This document shows, one piece after another, positions 1-6,304 of a stretch of 8,701 nt of DNA. A model generated the notes under the pieces. That model was not told the DNA's origin. It saw nothing but the letters and a program-made list of their open reading frames with translations, and searched no databases. The first letter of the stretch is position 1. Every line of letters begins with the position of its first letter. A program made the translations under genes and the position numbers. Source of the stretch: Burkholderiales bacterium (GTDB lineage: Bacteria; Pseudomonadota; Gammaproteobacteria; Burkholderiales; SG8-41); the NCBI GenBank assembly GCA_005800795.1, contig SYEN01000425.1, forward strand, positions 1 to 8,701, written 5' to 3'.

Positions 1-194
1 GCCTTGGAGACGCAACTACGGCCCATAGGGCATGCGCTATTGAAACGATACTCCGAGAGAAATCGCAAACGTGTTTACACGATGCTATTATACGCTCTTG
101 CCACTTGTACACGCGGCAAACAGGCATCGACTGTGCGTCCGCTTGACAGGAAATCTGCAACGACGCTGCCCAATGACCTGCAAAAAAATTTATC

Positions 195-218
195 AATAAA
201 ATCAATAGGTTACATATG
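195..218 (+). promoter_or_regulatory. AT-rich shared upstream element, copy 1 (acyl-CoA dehydrogenase)
   Basis: An AT-rich tract contains the core AATCAATAGGTTAC (200-213) and runs straight into the ATG at 216. The 24-base block including the ATG matches the block before dapB at 22 of 24 positions, and the one before the crotonase gene matches over the core. TAAAAT at 197-202 resembles a sigma-70 -10 box, with ATGACC at 173-178 as a weak -35 (18-base spacer). The similarity is seen directly. A promoter role is inferred. If it is right, the 5' leader would be only a few bases long. AGGT just before the ATG could also serve as a weak ribosome binding site. Confidence 0.5.
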
Positions 219-1445
219 GACTTTGCGATTGAAGATACGACCGAACAAAGTGCGTTTCGAGTCGAGGTGCGCGCATTTCTGGATAAGAACGTGTCCCCAA
301 AGATTGAGCATATGGCCGATCCGTGCGACATGTCGTTCGAGCAATATCAGTTGCGCCGCGACCTCGGGCGCGCATTAGGCGCGCGGGGCTGGCTGTATCC
401 TTCGATGCCGAAAGAATACGGCGGCGGCGATCTGCCGGCGGAGCATATCGGCATTCTTACCGATGAGCTGACGCGCATCGGCCTTGCGCTGCCACCCTAC
501 TACGACGCCGGCGGCCGCATGGGTGCACCAACCATTCTGGTATGGGGCACCGAGGAACACAAAAAGCGTTTCCTGCCACCGATCTGCCGTGGCGAAGTGC
601 GCACTTGGCAATTGCTGTCCGAACCGGGTGCGGGCTCCGACCTTGCGGGTATCAAAACTACCGCCATTCGCGATGGCGACCATTACGTGGTGAACGGCCA
701 GAAAATGTGGGTCGGCAGTTCGCACGGCGCGGATTATTCGTGGACGATTCTCGTCACGGACCCCAAGGGCGAGCGCCACAAGAATCTGTCGTGGATGATG
801 ATCCCGATGAACCTGCCGGGCATTACCGTGACACCGATGGACCTGCTTGCCACCGGCGGCGAAGGCGGCAGTGGCTGCGGCGTGAAGAACACCATATTTT
901 TCGACAACGTGCGCGTGCCCGCCGAAAACCTCGTCGGCGGCGAGAACAACGGCTGGAAAGTGGCCACCACTCACCTCGAGGTCGAGCATGGCGGCATGGG
1001 ACGCATGGCCGATCGCCGCGTGGTGTATGAATTCATCGATCTGTGCAAAAAACGCGAAGACGGCTGGGCCATCGCCGACGAGCCTGGCGCGCGAGAGGAA
1101 ATCGTCAACCTCTATATCGAATCCGAGATCACCCGTCTGTTCGCCACGCGCAATCACTGGCTGTCGCACGCCAACCAGCCGCGCTCCTACGAAGGATCGC
1201 AATACAGCCTGCGGCGCAAGCTGTCGGGTCTCGACATGGGCGAAAAAATGGTGCGCATCGCAGGCCCGCTGGTGCTGACCAAGGACAAGCGATGGGCGCC
1301 GCTGCGTGGCTCGATTGAATACTTCCAACGCGATTCCATCACGGCGCTACATCCGGGCGCGACCACGGATATTCAGCGCGTAATTATGTCGCGGCGCCTC
1401 GGCATTGGCGGGCGCGAACGCGAAAAAGCCGCCAATCTGCGATAG
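216..1445 (+). CDS. Acyl-CoA dehydrogenase family protein, probable catalytic subunit of a heteromeric pair
   Basis: A 409-residue flavoprotein of the acyl-CoA dehydrogenase superfamily, expected to introduce an alpha,beta double bond into a CoA thioester in the cytoplasm. Visible features are an N-terminal helical domain, the motif LSEPGAGSDLAG (residues 134-145, flavin/substrate loop), VNGQKMWVG (159-167) and a C-terminal helical domain ending in ATTDIQR (382-388). The catalytic Glu that medium-chain enzymes carry just before the C-terminal GT motif is missing (HPGATT here). A Glu in LEVEHGG (E257) sits where long-chain, isovaleryl and steroid-type enzymes carry theirs. The Arg-x-Gln-Phe-Gly flavin motif is not recognisable (RRVVYEF instead) but is present in the next gene. 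The ATG at 216 is the natural start, because the family's N-terminus begins there. Family assignment is firm; the substrate is unknown. Confidence 0.93.
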   Translation: MDFAIEDTTEQSAFRVEVRAFLDKNVSPKIEHMADPCDMSFEQYQLRRDLGRALGARGWLYPSMPKEYGGGDLPAEHIGILTDELTRIGLALPPYYDAGGRMGAPTILVWGTEEHKKRFLPPICRGEVRTWQLLSEPGAGSDLAGIKTTAIRDGDHYVVNGQKMWVGSSHGADYSWTILVTDPKGERHKNLSWMMIPMNLPGITVTPMDLLATGGEGGSGCGVKNTIFFDNVRVPAENLVGGENNGWKVATTHLEVEHGGMGRMADRRVVYEFIDLCKKREDGWAIADEPGAREEIVNLYIESEITRLFATRNHWLSHANQPRSYEGSQYSLRRKLSGLDMGEKMVRIAGPLVLTKDKRWAPLRGSIEYFQRDSITALHPGATTDIQRVIMSRRLGIGGREREKAANLR

Positions 1446-1481
1446 GTGTATTGGCCTCCTTTCTCACTTCAATCCTCCCAC

Positions 1482-1501
1482 AATCCCCTCTGAAGGGGAT
1501 T
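1482..1501 (+). promoter_or_regulatory. Perfect 8-bp intercistronic hairpin with CTGA loop
   Basis: AATCCCCT (1482-1489), loop CTGA, AGGGGATT (1494-1501) form a perfect stem-loop between the two dehydrogenase genes, ending 15 bases before the ATG at 1517. No T-run follows (next bases CATCCGG), so it is unlikely to be an intrinsic terminator. It may stabilise or process the mRNA, or affect initiation of the downstream gene. Its presence argues that this stretch is non-coding and that the real start is 1517 rather than the earlier TTG. Confidence 0.6.
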
Positions 1502-1516
1502 CATCCGGAACAGACC

Positions 1517-2635
1517 ATGGACCTCTCACTCAACGACACCCAACAATTGATTCAGGATTCCGCGCGCGACTTTGTACGCGGATCATGCGGCCGCGACGTG
1601 CTGTTGAAACTAGACCGCGACCCAGGCGCGTTAATGAATACATTGTGGAAACCCATGTCGGAACTCGGCTGGACAGGCATGGCAATACCCGAAGAATACG
1701 GCGGCACCGGCAACAGCTTGACTGACGTGGCGGTGCTGTTTGAAGAACTGGGCTGCGGCCCGGTGCCTGGCCCGCTGTTTTCTTCGGCCGTGCTGTGCGC
1801 GCGCATCTTGATGGAAGCTGCCGGTGATACGCTAAAGAAAGCGTGGCTGCCGCGCATCGCCAGCGGCGAACGCGTGTTCGCGTTGGCGCTTACCGAACAA
1901 CAATACAACTGGTCAGCCCACGGCTTGCGCACTCATGCCAAGCGTACGGGTAACGATTACGTGCTATCGGGCACCAAGGTGTTTGTTCACGATGCACTGC
2001 ATGCGACCGATTTGCTGGTGGCTGCACGTGTGGATGGTGCGGCCAACATCAGTCTGATACGCGTGGATGCCAAGGCGGCGGGCGTTGTCGTACGCGCACT
2101 CGACGGCTTCATCACCGGCATGACTGAAGTACTGCTCGACAATGTGAAAGTCAGCGCAGCTGATGTAATCGCCGACGGCTGGCCTGCAGCAGAACGCGCA
2201 ATGCTCACGGTAACACCAGTGTTGTGTGCCTACAAGGTGGGTTCGTGCAAGGCGATATTCGACCTGTCGCTCAACTACGCCCGCGAACGAACGCAATTTG
2301 GCCAGGTCATCGGCCGCTTTGCGCGCGTGCAGGATCACATTATTCACATGGTCAACTATCTTGATGCGGCGCGATGGACCACTTACGAGGCACTGGCAAA
2401 ACTTGATAGCGGCGTCGATGCCACGGCAAGTTGTCATGTGGCGAAATCGGTATCTTCGGAAAGTTATATGCACGCTTGCGACTACGCGCATGAGGTACAC
2501 GCAGGCATCGGCGTATCGCGTGAATACGGCCTTACCCTTCACACCAGAATGTCACGCTCGCTATATCACTGCCTGGGTGCGCCCAAGATGCACCGCAAGA
2601 AACTTGAAAGCGTGCTCGGATTGGTTGCAGCGTAG
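1517..2635 (+). CDS. Acyl-CoA dehydrogenase family protein, probable non-catalytic partner subunit
   Basis: A 372-residue acyl-CoA dehydrogenase-fold protein, a likely partner of the preceding gene. It has the family N-terminus (LNDTQQLIQDSARDFV), the PEEYGGTG motif (58-65) and the flavin-contact segment RTQFGQVIGRF (258-268) followed by QDHI. The TEP-x-GSD loop is degenerate (ALTEQQYNWSAHG, 124-136). The usual C-terminal EGT-like motif is replaced by YHCLGAPKMHR (350-360). It therefore holds motifs its neighbour lacks and lacks those its neighbour has, as in the alpha2beta2 enzymes of steroid side-chain degradation (FadE28/FadE29 type) or small/large dehydrogenase pairs. I chose ATG 1517, with GGAA six bases upstream. 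A TTG at 1451 in the same frame would add 22 residues encoded partly by the hairpin and unlike the family. It lies 71 bases after the first dehydrogenase gene and is probably cotranscribed. Substrate unknown. Confidence 0.9.
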   Translation: MDLSLNDTQQLIQDSARDFVRGSCGRDVLLKLDRDPGALMNTLWKPMSELGWTGMAIPEEYGGTGNSLTDVAVLFEELGCGPVPGPLFSSAVLCARILMEAAGDTLKKAWLPRIASGERVFALALTEQQYNWSAHGLRTHAKRTGNDYVLSGTKVFVHDALHATDLLVAARVDGAANISLIRVDAKAAGVVVRALDGFITGMTEVLLDNVKVSAADVIADGWPAAERAMLTVTPVLCAYKVGSCKAIFDLSLNYARERTQFGQVIGRFARVQDHIIHMVNYLDAARWTTYEALAKLDSGVDATASCHVAKSVSSESYMHACDYAHEVHAGIGVSREYGLTLHTRMSRSLYHCLGAPKMHRKKLESVLGLVAA

Positions 2636-2647
2636 CCTGCAATTTCG

Positions 2648-2678
2648 CCCAGTCGAACGAAAGAACAATCTGACTGGG
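2648..2678 (+). terminator. Possible weak terminator hairpin after the dehydrogenase pair
   Basis: CCCAGTC (2648-2654) pairs with GACTGGG (2672-2678) around a 17-base loop and is followed by AGATTTTGT. It lies 13 bases past the stop of the second dehydrogenase gene. The long loop and short T-run make it weak. It fits with the crotonase gene downstream having its own promoter-like element. Confidence 0.3.
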
Positions 2679-2810
2679 AGATTTTGTCCCTATTCAAGGT
2701 GATGCTCACCCGCAACAAGCTCACGTAAAGGCCTCTATCGCGCAATAACCTGGCAGCTGGCGCTTGAAAAGTGACTCCCAGGCAGCACATGTCGCTTAAA
2801 TAAAACAATC

Positions 2811-2834
2811 TATTAAATCAATAAGTTACGTTAT
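2811..2834 (+). promoter_or_regulatory. AT-rich shared upstream element, copy 2 (crotonase gene)
   Basis: The core AATCAATAAGTTAC (2816-2829), preceded by TATTAA and an A/T-rich tract, matches the elements before the first dehydrogenase gene and dapB. This copy ends about 20 bases before the ATG at 2849. A separate ribosome binding site, GGAGA (2839-2843), lies between them. This spacing suggests that the element is not itself the ribosome binding site. TTAAAT at 2813-2818 could be a -10 box; no convincing -35 is seen. Confidence 0.45.
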
Positions 2835-2848
2835 TTCTGGAGAATTTT

Positions 2849-3631
2849 ATGAGTACCGAAGAAGTCGGCTTTTGCATAGAAAACCATGTTGCGACAGTCG
2901 AGTTACGACGCCCGCCCAACAATTTTCTGGATATCGATTTGATCGGCGCTCTTGCGACAGTACTCGAAGCACTGGATAAAGACGCATCTTGCCGCGCTAT
3001 TGTGCTGGCGGCTGCAGGCAAACATTTTTGTGCAGGCGCAAACCTCAAAAAGCGCGTAGACGATGAGGCTGCAGGCAAGCCGCAGGCTGCCCGTCCGCGG
3101 CACTTATATCACGAAGCGCAGCGGCTGGTGCAAACCAAAAAGCCCATTATTGCGGCAGTACATGGAAGCGCCATCGGCGCGGGGCTGGGGCTTGCGCTGG
3201 TGGCCGATTTCCGCGTTACCTGTAAAGAGGCTCGACTAGCCGCAAATTTCTGTTCGCTTGGCTACCACCCCGGCTTTGGCATGACCTATACCCTGCCGCG
3301 GCTGGTGGGCGATCAAACCGCCAAATGGTTATTCCTGACCGGACGGCGCGTGCCGGGCGATGAAGCCGTTGAAATGGGCCTGGCAGATCGATTAGTAGCG
3401 CAAGACGACGTGCGCAAGGTTGCCACTGAGATGGCTACCGAACTCGCGAATTCGGCACCGCTGGCGGTACAAGCCGCGCGCGAGACGCTAAATGCCGGCC
3501 ACTTTGAGGCATTCCGCGCGGCGACCGAGCGCGAAGCCTTTCAGCAGACCATGCTGCGTGAAACCAACGACTTCAAGGAAGGCGTCAAGGCAGGCTTTGA
3601 CCGGCGCGCACCAATGTTCACCGGCACATAG
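2849..3631 (+). CDS. Crotonase (enoyl-CoA hydratase/isomerase) superfamily protein without the hydratase glutamates
   Basis: A 260-residue crotonase-fold protein, the usual family length, expected to bind a CoA thioester and stabilise its enolate in an oxyanion hole. The oxyanion segments are visible as HFCAGANLK (59-67) and HGSAIGAGLGLAL (105-117). PGFGMTYTLPRLVG (141-154) and LTGRRVPGDEAVEMGLAD (163-180) are also family signatures. Aligned by motif to rat enoyl-CoA hydratase, the two catalytic Glu positions (E144, E164) fall on G114 and F134, so ordinary hydration is doubtful. Isomerase, hydrolase, lyase or C-C cleaving activity are alternatives. ATG 2849 has a good GGAGA ribosome binding site five bases upstream. 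Following the dehydrogenase pair by 213 bases, it probably belongs to the same CoA-ester catabolic pathway. It converges on dapB. Confidence 0.9.
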   Translation: MSTEEVGFCIENHVATVELRRPPNNFLDIDLIGALATVLEALDKDASCRAIVLAAAGKHFCAGANLKKRVDDEAAGKPQAARPRHLYHEAQRLVQTKKPIIAAVHGSAIGAGLGLALVADFRVTCKEARLAANFCSLGYHPGFGMTYTLPRLVGDQTAKWLFLTGRRVPGDEAVEMGLADRLVAQDDVRKVATEMATELANSAPLAVQAARETLNAGHFEAFRAATEREAFQQTMLRETNDFKEGVKAGFDRRAPMFTGT

Positions 3632-3690
3632 TTTCGCGCCCCAACCACAGAGGCAGCCAAATCTGGGTCACGGGCACACCCTAGCGAAAC
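3631..3690. other. Convergent gene junction with 7-bp inverted repeat
   Basis: GTTTCGC (3631-3637), at the crotonase stop codon, is the inverse complement of GCGAAAC (3684-3690), in the last codons of dapB. GCCC and GGGC lie further inside. It could act as a bidirectional end signal for the two converging transcripts, but the loop is long and there is no T-run. Confidence 0.25.
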
Positions 3691-4484
3691 CCCAGCACAT
3701 CAAACATATCAAACAACCCGTTCGGCTTGCCCACCACCCATTGCGCTGCGCGCAACGCGCCGGTGGCGTAGTTCATGCGGCTGGATGAGCGGTGCGAGAT
3801 TTCCACGCGTTCGCCCATGCCGATGAACATTACGGTGTGGTCGCCTACGAGGTCGCCACCGCGGATGGTGGAAAAGCCGATGGTGTCGTCCTTGCGTTCG
3901 CCGGTGACGCCTTCGCGGCCGTAGATTGCGCAGGATTTCAGATCGCGTCCCGTCGCCTGTGCCACGACTTCACCCATGCGCAGTGCCGTGCCGGAAGGCG
4001 CGTCAACCTTCAGCCGGTGATGGGCCTCGATGACTTCGATATCGTAGCCTTTGCCCAGCGACCTGGCCGCCGTTTCGAGCAGCTTGAACGTGACATTGAC
4101 GCCCACACTGAAGTTGGGCGCTACCACCATTGCGACTCCCGTGGCCGCATCAGACAAGGCCTTTTTGCCGGCATCGTCAAAGCCGGTAGTGCCGATCACC
4201 GGACGTACGCCGAGCTTGCGGCACAGCGCAACATGATGCAATGTGCCTTCGGGCCGCGTGAAATCTATCAGCGCATCACAACCTTTAAGCGCGTGTTCCA
4301 CATCGTCGGTCACTTTCACGCCACACGCCGCTCCCACGAATTCACCGGCGTCCTTGCCCAAATGCGGGCTCCCCGTGATTTCCAGCGCGGCTGCCAGTTT
4401 CAGATCGTCATTACGCAGCACGGCTTCGATCAGCGTACGTCCCATGCGCCCGCTTGCGCCTGCGATGGCGATATCGAGTGGCAT
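3681..4484 (-). CDS. dapB: 4-hydroxy-tetrahydrodipicolinate reductase
   Basis: DapB, 267 residues and full length, reduces 4-hydroxy-tetrahydrodipicolinate with NAD(P)H in the diaminopimelate/lysine pathway that feeds peptidoglycan. The N-terminal Rossmann motif is IAGASGRMG (7-15). GTTGF (98-102), APNFSVGVN (122-130), EAHHRLK (153-159, with catalytic His155 and Lys159) and DAPSGTA (161-167) follow in order, and FSTIRGGDLVGDHTV and HRSSSR mark the C-terminal tetramer domain. One oddity is Leu158, where E. coli has His in HHRHK; the key His and Lys remain. It lies 78 bases downstream of the BamE gene on the same strand, with its own AT-rich upstream element, so it may be both cotranscribed and independently transcribed. 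Identification is very secure. Confidence 0.97.
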   Translation of the reverse strand: MPLDIAIAGASGRMGRTLIEAVLRNDDLKLAAALEITGSPHLGKDAGEFVGAACGVKVTDDVEHALKGCDALIDFTRPEGTLHHVALCRKLGVRPVIGTTGFDDAGKKALSDAATGVAMVVAPNFSVGVNVTFKLLETAARSLGKGYDIEVIEAHHRLKVDAPSGTALRMGEVVAQATGRDLKSCAIYGREGVTGERKDDTIGFSTIRGGDLVGDHTVMFIGMGERVEISHRSSSRMNYATGALRAAQWVVGKPNGLFDMFDVLGFR

Positions 4485-4505
4485 ATATAACCTATTGATT
4501 TAATT
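4482..4505 (-). promoter_or_regulatory. AT-rich shared upstream element, copy 3 (dapB)
   Basis: Read on the minus strand, the core AATCAATAGGTTAT (4487-4500) abuts the dapB ATG and matches the block before the first dehydrogenase gene at 22 of 24 positions. A long A/T tract precedes it and includes TATAAA, a possible -10 box. No clear Shine-Dalgarno other than AGGT is seen. It indicates that dapB may have its own promoter besides any read-through from bamE. Confidence 0.5.
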
Positions 4506-4548
4506 TATATTTTTTATTTCTTGCTCTACGAAAATCCGCTGTTTTTCT

Positions 4549-4563
4549 ACGCTGCGCCAGCGT
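4549..4563 (-). other. Small hairpin at the bamE stop codon
   Basis: ACGCTG (4549-4554), loop CGC, CAGCGT (4558-4563) make a perfect 6-bp stem beginning in the bamE TAA codon. On the bamE strand it is followed by AGAAAAAC, not a T-run. It is thus not a clear terminator, but it could be an mRNA 3' boundary or processing structure between bamE and dapB. Confidence 0.3.
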
Positions 4564-5696
4564 TATTTCGGCTTAGGCACAGGATCAATAAATGGCGGCG
4601 GCAGCGTGCCCGGCTCGGAAAAGCGCTCGGCCCTATCAAGACCGGTTGGCGGTGTAGGATTTGCGACGGCATCCTGTAAGCGTCCAAAAAAACCGCGCCC
4701 CGACGCAGTCGGCGCTGGCTTCTCGGCAGGTTGGGCTTGCGGTTTAATTTCGGGCTTAACAGCTAGGGGCGCCACGACAGATTTCGTTGCGGGCTGCGCG
4801 TTCACAGGTTTTTCAGCGGGCATTGGCACAGAAGCCGGTGAAGGAGCCGAAGGCTTCGGAGCAACTTCAGCCTGCGCGGGTTTACTAGCGGATGAGCCAC
4901 CAAACAGCCGCCCAAAGAACCCCGACTCAGAGCTCGCCTTGTCTCCTGGCTTGGTTTGGGGTTTGGTGACGACAGCGGACTTGCTATCCGGCGCTGAAGG
5001 CGGCGCAAACGGGCTGGCAGGTTCAGCTTCTTCCGGCTTTATGGTTAAACGCGGCATCGGCGGCGCATCCAGCGGTGGCGCCACAATGCCTTGTTCTGCC
5101 GCCGAACGTGTTGGCGGCTCCTGGGCGATGGGCTTTGCCGCTTCTGCCGCTACAGGCTTCGCCGCGTCACCCGGCCCCGGCACCAGTTGCAACTTCGGCT
5201 TGCCGACCTCAGGAATGGGTTCGCGCACGCGCGCTACAGGCTCTGCCTGTCCGGTCGCTGGTGCGGCAGCGGATTTGGGTTCTGGCTTGACGACGGTTTT
5301 CGCTGCTGCAGCGACGGGTTTCTCCTGCGGCTTGGCGCTGGCCACCCCATCGCCGTCGTAACGCACCATTTTGTCGTCTATAAAAAACACCCTGAGCTGA
5401 CGCTGCTCAATGACCTCACCGCCTTTTTTCATCGAGTACACATAATCCCAGCGGTCGGTGCGGAAAGGGTCGACCAGCAGCGGGGTGCCCAGAATGAATC
5501 GCACCTGATTGCGCGTCATGCCGGGCTGCAATTTATCGATCATCTCTTGCGTGATCACGTTGCCTTGCTGGATATCGATTTTGTGCGGGCCGAGGCCGGG
5601 CAGCGTAGGTACGGTCATTTGCGGCATCTGCTGACAGCCCGCAAGCGCCGCCAGTAACAGCTGCATCAGAAGTAACTTATTGTTTTTTATAGACAT
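4563..5696 (-). CDS. bamE: Outer membrane assembly lipoprotein BamE with long C-terminal extension
   Basis: BamE (SmpA/OmlA) is a lipoprotein of the BAM complex that folds proteins into the outer membrane. The start at 5696 gives a classic lipoprotein signal: MSIKNNK, a hydrophobic run, then lipobox LAGC with Cys21 as the lipidation site. An in-frame ATG at 5759 would add 21 residues that spoil the signal. The BamE domain spans about 36-118 and includes GNVITQEMIDKLQPGMT (45-61), FILGTPLLVDPF (67-78) and RWDYVYSMK (82-90), matching E. coli BamE. Residues 119-377 are a Pro/Ala/Lys-rich, probably disordered tail, with GFFGRL twice (259-264, 335-340). Typical BamE proteins are roughly 110-180 residues; this one is 377. 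It diverges from fur and lies upstream of dapB. No strong ribosome binding site is seen. Confidence 0.93.
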   Translation of the reverse strand: MSIKNNKLLLMQLLLAALAGCQQMPQMTVPTLPGLGPHKIDIQQGNVITQEMIDKLQPGMTRNQVRFILGTPLLVDPFRTDRWDYVYSMKKGGEVIEQRQLRVFFIDDKMVRYDGDGVASAKPQEKPVAAAAKTVVKPEPKSAAAPATGQAEPVARVREPIPEVGKPKLQLVPGPGDAAKPVAAEAAKPIAQEPPTRSAAEQGIVAPPLDAPPMPRLTIKPEEAEPASPFAPPSAPDSKSAVVTKPQTKPGDKASSESGFFGRLFGGSSASKPAQAEVAPKPSAPSPASVPMPAEKPVNAQPATKSVVAPLAVKPEIKPQAQPAEKPAPTASGRGFFGRLQDAVANPTPPTGLDRAERFSEPGTLPPPFIDPVPKPK

Positions 5697-5752
5697 ATCG
5701 ATAAAAGCCCGGCGTAGCGTCAAACATTTTCGACCATGCGCCGCGCGCAAGG

Positions 5753-5781
5753 TTTCCACGCCGGAGAATACCCATTATGAT
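5753..5781 (+). promoter_or_regulatory. Putative sigma-70 promoter for fur
   Basis: TTTCCA (5753-5758), a 17-base spacer and TATGAT (5776-5781) fit a sigma-70 promoter in the bamE-fur divergent gap, about 45 bases before the fur start. No convincing Fur box could be aligned here. The call rests on consensus matching by eye. Confidence 0.45.
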
Positions 5782-5826
5782 AGCCTAGACGTGCCCCTCT
5801 CCGATAGATAATCCGCTGATCAGCCG

Positions 5827-6261
5827 TTGAATTCTACAACCCGAGTAAAAACCAGTGGTCTCAAGGTCACACTGCCGCGCCTGCGCATACTCGAACTGTT
5901 CGAGAAAAGCACGGTGCGCCACCTGTCAGCGGAAGACGTCTACAAGCTGCTGCAAAAAGACGGTACCGACACGGGCCTGGCGACAGTCTATCGTGTGCTG
6001 CTGCAATTCGAGCAGGCAGGCTTGCTGATACGGCACCACTTTGAATCTGACAAGGCGGTGTTCGAGCTCAACCAGGGCAGCCATCACGATCATCTGGTGT
6101 GCGTGCAATGCGGCCACGTTGAGGAGTTTTACGACGCTGATATCGAAAAACGGCAGTCCGAAGTCGCACAAGCGCGTGGCTTTCGCGTCCACGATCACTC
6201 GCTGCACATCTATGCCGATTGCCTGCGCAACAGTTGCCCGCGCCGACCGCTCAAGACTTGA
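5827..6261 (+). CDS. fur: Ferric uptake regulator Fur
   Basis: Fur is a cytoplasmic dimeric repressor of iron uptake genes that binds DNA with Fe(II). The 144 residues include a winged-helix domain, with recognition helix segment TGLATVYRVLLQFEQAGL (49-66), and a dimerisation/metal domain with HHDHLVCVQCG (86-96). The structural zinc cysteine pairs C92/C95 and C132/C137 are visible, as are metal-site residues in RHLSAEDVY (31-39). The start is a TTG: no ATG or GTG lies between the upstream in-frame stop (TAA at 5809) and the conserved domain, and no clear ribosome binding site is present. Its N-terminus fits betaproteobacterial Fur. It diverges from bamE with a 130-base gap carrying a promoter-like site. 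Identification is secure; the start is less so. Confidence 0.94.
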   Translation: MNSTTRVKTSGLKVTLPRLRILELFEKSTVRHLSAEDVYKLLQKDGTDTGLATVYRVLLQFEQAGLLIRHHFESDKAVFELNQGSHHDHLVCVQCGHVEEFYDADIEKRQSEVAQARGFRVHDHSLHIYADCLRNSCPRRPLKT

Positions 6262-6304
6262 AACCGCGTCGCGTCTATAGCCCGCGTGCATCGTTGACTT
6301 GACG

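Noticed and set aside
143..148. TTGACA as a -35 box for the first dehydrogenase gene
   Set aside because: No acceptable -10 sequence lies 16-18 bases downstream.
4..378. 124-codon open frame starting with TTG at the left edge
   Set aside because: It overlaps the first dehydrogenase gene in another frame, spans the AT-rich upstream element and has no protein-like features.
375..1328. 317-codon open frame on the minus strand
   Set aside because: Antisense shadow of the first acyl-CoA dehydrogenase gene, whose product matches its family throughout. The antisense translation has no recognisable motifs.
1451..1516. TTG start at 1451 giving a 394-residue second dehydrogenase only five bases after the first gene
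   Set aside because: The extra 22 residues do not look like the family N-terminus, and the region is occupied by a perfect hairpin. ATG 1517 begins exactly where the conserved N-terminal helix begins.
3792..4490. 232-codon open frame on the plus strand
   Set aside because: Antisense to dapB, which is a clear full-length match to its family.
4606..5361. 251-codon Gly/Ala-rich open frame on the plus strand
   Set aside because: Antisense to the low-complexity Pro/Ala tail of BamE. High-GC repetitive coding sequence commonly leaves open frames on the other strand.
5697..5759. Longer BamE start at ATG 5759
   Set aside because: It would put 21 Arg/His-containing residues before a well-formed lipoprotein signal peptide (MSIKNNK, hydrophobic core, LAGC).
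5770..5785. Fur box (autoregulation) around CATTATGATAG upstream of fur
   Set aside because: The half-sites cannot be aligned well to the 19-bp Fur consensus in either orientation; the match is explained by the -10 box.
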